A stretch of 64,000 nucleotides of DNA from Fen-999 sp044220545 (GTDB taxonomy: Bacteria; Pseudomonadota; Gammaproteobacteria; Burkholderiales; Rhodocyclaceae), in the NCBI GenBank assembly GCA_044220545.1, contig JBGAQX010000003.1:39578-103577 (forward strand). The letters are read 5' to 3'. Numbering within the stretch: the first letter of the stretch is position 1; each line of letters opens with the position of its first letter. Below are positions 58,020 through 64,000 of the stretch, piece after piece. The notes below the pieces were generated by a model that saw nothing but the letters and a program-made list of their open reading frames with translations, was not told where the DNA came from and did no database searches. A program made the translations under genes and the position numbers.

Positions 58020-58607
58020 TCACGGCCGGTGCGCGGCAATTTCCTCGAGCAGACGCTGATTGGTCTCCGCCAGTTCGCGGTTTTGTTCGGCCAATAGTAC
58101 GTAGAGCGTCTTCAGTGCCTGCAACAAGGCGGCGGAACTGTTGTCCTTGGGCTGCGCTTCCAGCTCATAGGCGATTTCCGCCGACTCGCCGGCCTCCATG
58201 CGGGCGATCTGGCGCGCCATGGCCTGATCCTCGCCCAGGATGTGAAAAGCCAGCCAGGCGGCCAGAAAGCCGCGCAGCGTCTCGGTCGGATGCTTCATGG
58301 CGGCGCGGGTTCGCCACATCGAGGTCAGTTGTTCGACGAAGTGGTGATGATGGCTGACGTGCGGCTCGACGTGGCGCGCATCCAGTCCGACGCGGCGCAT
58401 CAGCGCTTCCTCGTCGCCAAAGTGTTCCCGCGCATAGTCCGAGAGCTGCTTGAAGAGAATCTGCATGCGGCCTTCGGACATCTCGTCGCCGGTCAGCGCC
58501 AGATCGCCCAGCTCGTTGGCAATGTCGACCAGGCCGCGATGCTGCGCATCGATCGACTCGATACCGGTGAAGAAGGCTTGATTCCAGGTGAAAGCGGGCA
58601 TGTTCAT
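58020..58607 (-). CDS. bacteriohemerythrin
   Basis: This 195-residue protein starts MNMPAFTWNQAFFTGIESIDAQHRGLVDIANEL. The di-iron His/Asp/Glu ligands are in DAQH, HFGDEE, HVEPHVSHHHHF and WLAFHILGEDQAM. It has a helical C-terminal extension with QALKTLYVLLAEQNRELAETNQRLLEEIAAH (coiled coil). Hemerythrins bind O2 for storage, sensing or supply. It overlaps the promoter region of greB and follows it on the minus strand; start may be the Met two codons inside. Confidence 0.92.
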   Translation of the reverse strand: MNMPAFTWNQAFFTGIESIDAQHRGLVDIANELGDLALTGDEMSEGRMQILFKQLSDYAREHFGDEEALMRRVGLDARHVEPHVSHHHHFVEQLTSMWRTRAAMKHPTETLRGFLAAWLAFHILGEDQAMARQIARMEAGESAEIAYELEAQPKDNSSAALLQALKTLYVLLAEQNRELAETNQRLLEEIAAHRP

Positions 58608-58615
58608 GTTCACGG

Positions 58616-59161
58616 TCACTCGTAACGGATATCGACGACCTCGATCTCGCGCCAGCCCGACGGGATCTGAAAGCGCACCAGGTCGCCATCCCGGGCCTTC
58701 ATCAGCGCCCGCGCCAGCGGCGAGAGCCAACTGATGCGCCCCGCGCCGGCATCGGCCTCGTCGACGCCGACGATCTGGTAGGTCGCTTCGTCGCCGCCCT
58801 GGTCGCACAGGGTGACCGTGGCGCCGAAGAACACCTGCCCGACGTTCTCCTGCTCGACCGGATCGACCACCACCGCGGTTTCGAGGCGCTTGCTCAGATA
58901 ACGGATACGCCGGTCGATCTCGCGCAGACGCTTCTTGCCGTAGATGTAGTCGCCGTTTTCGGACCGGTCGCCGTTGCCGGCCGCCCAGGACACCACCTGA
59001 ACCAGGTTGGGCCGCTCCACCTTGACGAGGTGCGCCAGCTCGTCAAGCAATCGGCGATGGCCGACGACGGTCATATAGTTGCGGGTTCCCGGCGGCAGGG
59101 CCGCGACCTCGGGCGGATCCTCGTCATCGTCGCCGCCCTCCTTGACGAAGGCCTTGCTCAT
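58616..59161 (-). CDS. greB: transcription elongation factor GreB
   Basis: GreB stimulates RNA cleavage by backtracked RNA polymerase. From MSKAFVKEGGDDDEDPPEV it is 181 residues. The coiled coil tip has DRSENGDYIYGKKRLREIDRRIRYLSKRLE, with the acidic tip residues (E and D) needed for cleavage. The FKBP-like C-terminal part has VFFGATVTL, YQIVGVDEADAGAGRISWLSPLARALM. A frame extension of 10 codons reaches the caspase end. It lies 14 bp after the caspase gene and just before hemerythrin. Confidence 0.95.
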   Translation of the reverse strand: MSKAFVKEGGDDDEDPPEVAALPPGTRNYMTVVGHRRLLDELAHLVKVERPNLVQVVSWAAGNGDRSENGDYIYGKKRLREIDRRIRYLSKRLETAVVVDPVEQENVGQVFFGATVTLCDQGGDEATYQIVGVDEADAGAGRISWLSPLARALMKARDGDLVRFQIPSGWREIEVVDIRYE

Positions 59162-59175
59162 GGGCGGTCCGCCGG

Positions 59176-60690
59176 TCAGTGGTTGGCGCAATAGGCCTCG
59201 AAAAGCTTGCCGACGATTTCCTCGCTCTTCTCTTCCCAGACATCGCGCACGGCCCGCTTGGTGTTGCGGTCGGAATAGGCGCCGCCGGACACGGACGCCG
59301 TGGACACCGTCTTGCCCGAAGCCAGGCGCAGCGAGAAGTCGGCATCCAGCTCGACTTCATCGATACGCAGCGTGCGATTGACTCCCGCCGAGGTTTCGAT
59401 GACGCCCTTGACGATCAGGTCGGCGGCGCCGCCGGCGGCGGCGATGCGCACGCCGATGGATTGCAGCTTCTGGCCCAGGGCCTGTTTGAAGGGCGCGCCA
59501 CTGCCGCCCTTTTCGGTGACTTCCAGCCGTACCCGCTTGTTGCGGATCGCGTCCCGACAGGTGATGGACAGGAACTCGGCCGCCTTCACCGTGCCGTCAC
59601 CGTCGGAAAAACTGAAACCGCCGCTGCTGAAAACGCCACCACCGGGCTTGGCCATTGCCACCTTGGCCGGCGGCGGCGGGGGCGGCGGCGGTGTGTAGGA
59701 GGAACCGGCCGCCGGGGCATAGGAACCGGACGACTCATCCACCGCCCGGGATTCGCCGCGCCCGGCGGAGCCGCCCTTCGCCACCTTCAGCTTGTTCTGG
59801 GCCAGCGGAGCGAACTTGCCGCCCGGATACTGCGACAGGTAGGACTCGAAGTCGGCGGGGTTGTTGCTGTTGGCGATGGAGTTCCAGTAGGCGAGTTCGA
59901 CCTCGGCGGAAGTTGCGCCACCCTCCTTCTTGACCACCGGCGGGACAAAATACATGTCGCCGCCCTTGAGGCTGCTTTCCTCGCGCGGCGACTGCTTGCG
60001 GCCGATCTCGCGCTCCGACTCGGACTCGACGCCTTCCCGGGTGCGCTTGAACACCTGCTCGACGGTCAGGCCCGGCACCTTGACGTTCGCCATCAGGTGC
60101 TTGGTGTACAAGCCATTGCGGCCGGAACCGTCGGAAGCCTCGGTGCCCGGCGCGGTGGAAAAGGCGACCAGCGAACCCGACGGCGCGTCCATCGGCGCCA
60201 GGCCGCGCGTCTTCAGCGAACGGGTCTTGATGAACGGGTTGTTGCGGCAGGCGTCGAGCACCACGACGTTCACGCGGTTCTTCGAATCCTCCATGTAGCG
60301 CAGGATCATGTTCGCCTGCACGGCGTTCTTCTCCACCTCCTGCTCGTTCTTGAACGGGAAGCCCACCGGCAGCATGTAGTTCTCGCCATTGACCTGCACG
60401 CCGTGGCCGGCGAAGAAGAAGAAGCCGATGCCGTCGTTGTTCTTGAGCTTCTCGCCGAAATCGCGAATCACGCTCTTCATGCCGTTGGCGTCGACGTTGA
60501 CCTTCACCGTGGTTTCGAAGCCGATGGCGCGCAAGGTGTTGGCCAGGTCGCTGGCATCGTTGGCCGGGTTGTCGAGCTCGCCGATCGAATAGTGCGAGTT
60601 GCCGATCAGCAGGGCGTAGTTCTTGGCCCAGGCGGGCACGGTGGCGAATAGCGCCGAGGCGAGCAGGGAAATCAGAAGCCAGCGTTTCAC
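59176..60690 (-). CDS. caspase-family (peptidase C14) exported protein
   Basis: I chose the GTG at 60690 (VKRWLLISLLASALFA) because GGAG lies 6 bases upstream; a TTG 15 bp further out is the alternative. The 504-residue protein has a signal peptide cleaved near AWAK, a caspase fold starting NYALLIGNSHYSIGELDNPAND, catalytic H96 in FFFAGHGVQV and C148 in VLDACRNNPF. Then a charged, Pro-rich linker and a C-terminal beta-rich domain (KAAEFLSITCRDAI, TASVSGGAYSD). Substrate unknown. It follows the Ser/Thr kinase gene and precedes greB. Confidence 0.9.
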   Translation of the reverse strand: MKRWLLISLLASALFATVPAWAKNYALLIGNSHYSIGELDNPANDASDLANTLRAIGFETTVKVNVDANGMKSVIRDFGEKLKNNDGIGFFFFAGHGVQVNGENYMLPVGFPFKNEQEVEKNAVQANMILRYMEDSKNRVNVVVLDACRNNPFIKTRSLKTRGLAPMDAPSGSLVAFSTAPGTEASDGSGRNGLYTKHLMANVKVPGLTVEQVFKRTREGVESESEREIGRKQSPREESSLKGGDMYFVPPVVKKEGGATSAEVELAYWNSIANSNNPADFESYLSQYPGGKFAPLAQNKLKVAKGGSAGRGESRAVDESSGSYAPAAGSSYTPPPPPPPPAKVAMAKPGGGVFSSGGFSFSDGDGTVKAAEFLSITCRDAIRNKRVRLEVTEKGGSGAPFKQALGQKLQSIGVRIAAAGGAADLIVKGVIETSAGVNRTLRIDEVELDADFSLRLASGKTVSTASVSGGAYSDRNTKRAVRDVWEEKSEEIVGKLFEAYCANH

Positions 60691-60739
60691 GGTCTTCTCC
60701 GACAAAATCGAATGGGTAAATGCTACTGCAAAAGCGCGC

Positions 60740-63184
60740 TCAGATCGACTGCTTGATCGCCAATACCGCCTGGTTGCGCAGCGTCTTGAGCAGCGCCAGT
60801 TCCTTTTCCGGAATGGCGATGGAGCCGGCCTTGTCCTTGTCGCAATAGATCATCGCGACCGGGTTGCCCTTGATGTTGAGCGGGAACAGGACGAAGGTGC
60901 GCGCCGTGGTCAGTTGCCGGTACCAGGCCGGCACCCGATCGGCGATTTTCGGATCGTCGATGTCGGTGATGATGATATCCACCGCCTTCGAGGTGGCCAG
61001 GTGAAAGACATCCGCCGTGTAGGTCAACGGAAAGCGGAACCGCCGGGCCATCTCGTTGGTGTCCGGGCCGAAACCGAAACGCCCCGCCATCTGGCCCGTC
61101 TTGCCGTCCTTCAGGCAGAGCAGCACGCGCTTGAAGCCCATGGCGCGGTACATGGTTTCCAGGGTGATGCGCAGGACGTCGTTGAGCTGGAATTCATCGA
61201 CCAGGGAGTTGCTGATGTCCTGGATGCCGGCGGTGAGGATCGCCTGGGCGTCTTCCGGAACCTCGGCCACCTCGGCGGCGTCCCCGGCCGCCCCGGCATC
61301 CTCGTCCAGCGCCATGTCGCCGACGCCCAGGATCGCCGTGCCGCCCAGGGCGGTGGCGATCAGCGTCGCCTCCTCGTCGGCGCTGGTGGCCCGGGCCGTT
61401 ACGGTGGCCGGCCCGGCGGCAAAGGCCCGTACCTGGCGGGCAAACGGACTCTGCTTGAGGTTGACGCGCAGGATCGCCGCCACCTGGGCCAGCTCGGTCG
61501 ACGATGCCTCGATGGTCGTCTCCAGTTGCTTGGCGCTCATTCGCATGCTGGCGCCGAATCGATCGGTGACGGCCCGGACCGCCTTGTCCCGGTCGGCGGG
61601 CGCGCTGCCGGCGATCAGGTCGCACAGCTCGTTGGAAAACCCGGCCATCAGGCGCAAGGTCTCGTCGCGGGTCGCCGGCCCGCGAATCGGCCCGGCCGGC
61701 AGCCGGCGCATGCTGTTCACGATGGAAGGCGGGAAACTCCAGCTACGGGCGATGCCGATACCCAACTCCTCGAAGGAAAGCCCCAGCACCCGAGCCGCCG
61801 CCGCTTCTTCACCGATGCGCCTGGCCTGCATCAGCTTGCGGATTTCGTCCACCTCCTCGGGGAAATAGTACTGGGCGAGCAATTGCCCCAGGCCGTGGAA
61901 CAACGAGCAGATGAAGGCCTCCTCGCCTTCGCGCGGCAGCAGGCCGCCGCTGGCGTCGCGGGCGAGCAGGCCGGCCAGGTTGGCCCGCAGGAAGGCCTCC
62001 TTCAGTTCGCGGGCATTGGCCTTGTCCTGCAAGTGCTCGAAGAGCAGCACGGTGATGGCGATGTTGCGGATGGCGTCGAAGCCAAGCACGATCGCCGCGC
62101 GCGACACGGTGCTGATGCGTCCGCCGCCGGCCTGGCGATAGTAGGCGGAGTTGACCAGGCGCAGGATCTTGTTGGTCAGCGCGTAGTCCTTGAGGATGGT
62201 GTTGGAGAGCTTGTTGATGCTTTCGCGGTCGGAGTTGGTCAGCTTGTTGATCGCCGATACCGAATCGGACAGGGCGGGAAAGTCGGTCCGGTGGCGCATG
62301 CGCCGCAGCAGGAACTCCAGGGTGCTCTGCTGGTTCGCCTCGCTGTCCGCCGCCGCGCCGCCACCGTCGCCACCGCTATTCAAATACGCTTCCAAGGCCT
62401 GGCGCATCTCGGCGGCGGTCCGAAAGCGCTTGGCGGGATCCAGCGCGCAGGCGCGCAGGACGATGTCGCCCAGCCGCTCGTCGATGCCCGCCTCCTTCGG
62501 CAGCGTCACCGGTTCGCTGGCGATGCGCCGGATCAGCGACTCGGCGCCCCCGCCCCGGAATACCCGCTCGCCAGTCAGCATTTCCAGCAATACCAGGCCG
62601 GCGGCGAATACATCGGTCGCCTCGCTGATCTCGCCCCGGGTGATGTATTCCGGAGCCAGGTAGGCCGGGGTACCGACCAGGCCCTGGCCGGCGCCGGCCC
62701 CGGCGGTGCTGATGTCCGAGGTCCGCGTGGCGATGCCGAAGTCCATCACCCGCGCCAAGCCCTGCGCGTCGAGCAGAATGTTCGACGGCTTCAGGTCGCG
62801 GTGGATGATGCCCAGCGCGTGCGCCTGGGCCAGGGCGTCGGTCACCTGGCGCATCAACTCGACGGCGCGCACCGGCGGCAGCGGTCCGTCGGCCTGCAAG
62901 GCCTCCAGCAGACTGCCACCGTCAACGTATTCGAAAACCAGATAGAGATCGCCGTCCTGCTCGCCGGCGTCGTGGATGGGCACCACGTTGGGATGATGCA
63001 GCTTGCCGACCGTGCGCGCCTCGTCGAGCAGCACGGCGTTGAACTCGGGGTCGGCATCGGAAAAATGCAGCGTCTTGATCGCCACCTCGCGCTGCAACTG
63101 CGGGTCCCAGGCGAGATAAACCACGCTCTGACTGCCCCGTCCCAGCTCGCGGCGAATCTCGAAACGCCCGATCATGCTCGCCAT
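60740..63184 (-). CDS. Ser/Thr protein kinase with HDOD and GAF domains
   Basis: This 814-residue cytosolic protein has an N-terminal Hanks kinase: Gly-loop GRGSQSVV, K37 in VAIKTL, HRDLKPSN with D130, and DFG with D148. Residues about 290-500 are an HDOD domain (DFPALSDSVSAINKLTN, LGFDAIRNIAITVLL). Residues about 655-810 form a GAF domain (FRITLETMYRAMGFKRVLLCL and PAWYRQLTTARTFVLFPLNIKGNPVAMIYCDK). All kinase catalytic residues are present. It may begin at the second Met (63175). It is upstream of and adjacent to the caspase gene. Confidence 0.92.
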   Translation of the reverse strand: MASMIGRFEIRRELGRGSQSVVYLAWDPQLQREVAIKTLHFSDADPEFNAVLLDEARTVGKLHHPNVVPIHDAGEQDGDLYLVFEYVDGGSLLEALQADGPLPPVRAVELMRQVTDALAQAHALGIIHRDLKPSNILLDAQGLARVMDFGIATRTSDISTAGAGAGQGLVGTPAYLAPEYITRGEISEATDVFAAGLVLLEMLTGERVFRGGGAESLIRRIASEPVTLPKEAGIDERLGDIVLRACALDPAKRFRTAAEMRQALEAYLNSGGDGGGAAADSEANQQSTLEFLLRRMRHRTDFPALSDSVSAINKLTNSDRESINKLSNTILKDYALTNKILRLVNSAYYRQAGGGRISTVSRAAIVLGFDAIRNIAITVLLFEHLQDKANARELKEAFLRANLAGLLARDASGGLLPREGEEAFICSLFHGLGQLLAQYYFPEEVDEIRKLMQARRIGEEAAAARVLGLSFEELGIGIARSWSFPPSIVNSMRRLPAGPIRGPATRDETLRLMAGFSNELCDLIAGSAPADRDKAVRAVTDRFGASMRMSAKQLETTIEASSTELAQVAAILRVNLKQSPFARQVRAFAAGPATVTARATSADEEATLIATALGGTAILGVGDMALDEDAGAAGDAAEVAEVPEDAQAILTAGIQDISNSLVDEFQLNDVLRITLETMYRAMGFKRVLLCLKDGKTGQMAGRFGFGPDTNEMARRFRFPLTYTADVFHLATSKAVDIIITDIDDPKIADRVPAWYRQLTTARTFVLFPLNIKGNPVAMIYCDKDKAGSIAIPEKELALLKTLRNQAVLAIKQSI

Positions 63185-63570
63185 CGTTTCAGTCGCCTTC
63201 CGCCGGTGTCGTCGCGCCGTTGATCATGGCGGCCGATATTACAACGAACCCCAGTTCGTCAAAGCAGGAAACCACGGCCATGCGCTTCGACGCGCGGGTA
63301 TTGAAGTTGCGACGCGCCGTCTCATCCGGACGACCATGGGACTGATCCATCATTGCCAGGCGTCACTGCGCCGCGTGCCAATATGCAACAGAAGAATGCG
63401 TAAACGCGAAGCGGGGGTCGCCCGTTTTGTCTATTGAGCCATGTGAGGCTCCCGCGAACCCCCAAATAGCCACGCCGTTTTCTCCTGGTCTTTTGGGGGT
63501 TTCACCATTCGGCGCCCGAAAGTATTCCGGAATAGCGTTACAAAGTGCTCATAGAGCACCACGATACCCG
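63185..63570. other. intergenic, no recognised gene
   Basis: About 390 bases between the kinase start and the tRNA-Thr terminator. The first part must hold the promoter of the kinase-caspase run on the minus strand, but I could not name a hexamer pair with confidence. No RNA gene was seen. Confidence 0.4.
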
Positions 63571-63604
63571 GAAACGAAAGCGGCCCTCCGCGTGGAGAGC
63601 CGCT
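63571..63604 (-). terminator. Rho-independent terminator after tRNA-Thr
   Basis: An 11-bp stem with one mismatch (AGCGGCTCTCC pairing with GGAGGGCCGCT on the minus strand) closes a 4-nt ACGC loop and is followed by TTCGTTTC. It lies a few bases past the tRNA 3' end. Confidence 0.7.
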
Positions 63605-63611
63605 TCAATAC

Positions 63612-63687
63612 TGGTGCCGACACCCGGACTCGAACTGGGGACCTACCGCTTACAAGGCGGTTGCTCTACCAACTGAGCTATGCCGGC
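63612..63687 (-). tRNA. tRNA-Thr (anticodon TGT)
   Basis: A 76-nt cloverleaf on the minus strand: acceptor GCCGGCA/TGTCGGC with one wobble, discriminator A, encoded CCA. Anticodon stem ACCGC/GCGGT closes loop CTTGTAA, anticodon TGT. D-arm AGCTCAGTTGGTAGAGC and T-arm with GTTCGAGTCC are canonical. Confidence 0.97.
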
Positions 63688-64000
63688 ACGGGCGAAATTG
63701 TAAGGCTTTCCCGAAGGGCTTGTCGGGCGATTCATGCGGCATTTCTCGTCGCGCGCCCGACCCTGGCGCCAAGCCCCTGAATCGACTGGACTTTCCCAAT
63801 TTCCCACCCACTACCGGTAGTGGCATGGGGCTTGCTCAACCACTAGAAAATCACGTAAGTCATTGTTTTTATTAATGGCAAAAAAATGACACTTCCCAAC
63901 TGGAAAAGACAGGAATATCCTTGCCGGCCAGTCGCTTCCGCACCATTTCGCACCGCCCGCCGCACTCTCTCACCACATCTAATCGGACAAAAAATATGGC
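63688..64000. other. upstream region of an unseen plus-strand gene
   Basis: No gene is complete here. Besides the sigma-54-type promoter, the last bases hold GGACAAAAAATATGGC, where an ATG at 63997 could begin a gene running off the end. The AT-rich 63840-63900 stretch differs from the surrounding GC content and suits a regulatory leader. Confidence 0.45.
63808..63836 (+). promoter_or_regulatory. sigma-54 (RpoN)-type promoter with overlapping palindrome
   Basis: TGGCATG, GGGC, TTGCT (63821-63836) matches the -24/-12 consensus with the invariant GG and GC 10 bases apart. A perfect 16-bp palindrome CCACTACCGGTAGTGG (63808-63823) overlaps its -24 end. An AT-rich imperfect inverted repeat (GTCATTG...AAATGAC) lies about 25 bp downstream. 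The gene it drives lies beyond the window; an ATG is at 63997. Confidence 0.6.

Noticed and set aside
56204..58357. 717-codon plus-strand open frame opposite htpG
   Set aside because: It is antisense to htpG and has no family signal.
60623..63223. 866-codon plus-strand open frame opposite the kinase
   Set aside because: It mirrors the kinase-HDOD-GAF gene on the other strand and has no recognisable motif. The catalytic kinase motifs support the minus strand.

Overview
The window is a high-GC, gene-dense bacterial chromosome segment. It fits a betaproteobacterium, most likely Rhodocyclales-like. The evidence is the petABC-sspA-sspB, dnaX-ybaB-recR and alaA-hom-thrC gene orders, a complete Rsx/Rnf operon, a PVWY-type cytochrome b and a lone PEP-CTERM protein. 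The order-level call is inference from gene content; no alignment was run.

Layout. 0-2.8 kb: small proteins, tRNA-Arg and a caspase-like lipoprotein. 2.8-6.6 kb: sspB, sspA and the bc1 complex petABC (minus strand). 6.7-13.4 kb: recR, ybaB, dnaX, a Spy/CpxP-like protein, the 4.5S SRP RNA, an alpha/beta hydrolase and comEC (all minus). 13.4-24.6 kb: a DUF2062 gene, pyrD, rsxABCDGE, a PIN toxin-antitoxin cassette flanked by a 56-bp direct repeat, nnr, an EamA transporter, nadC and tRNA-Ser. 24.7-29.1 kb: thrC, hom and alaA (minus). 29.0-38.1 kb: a lipid A aminoarabinose (arn) operon, rearranged relative to enterobacteria, with ArnA split into two genes and two PIN toxin-antitoxin cassettes plus a VapC remnant at its gene junctions. 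38.1-48.2 kb: bcp, a PIN-PhoH ATPase, a MNT nucleotidyltransferase with a broken partner, a PEP-CTERM protein, crp/fnr, dnaB, a chemotaxis receptor, nth, a DUF1841 gene, a GspE-type ATPase and a Cys-rich exported protein. 48.3-53.8 kb: a MerR regulator with a textbook 19-bp-spacer promoter, a hybrid histidine kinase, a c-type cytochrome and a beta-CASP nuclease. 54.0-63.2 kb: a lipoprotein and a membrane TIR protein, a DNA glycosylase, htpG, and a minus-strand run of Ser/Thr kinase-HDOD-GAF, caspase, greB and hemerythrin. The window ends with tRNA-Thr and a sigma-54-type promoter firing out of the window.

The unusual parts are the accessory insertions: small toxin-antitoxin cassettes lodged precisely between operon genes, one leaving a 56-bp duplication; two caspase-like proteins sharing a C-terminal motif; a TIR-transmembrane/lipoprotein pair; and a kinase-caspase gene run. 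No rRNA, CRISPR array, insertion sequence or prophage was recognised. Most long open frames opposite real genes are GC-driven shadows and are omitted.
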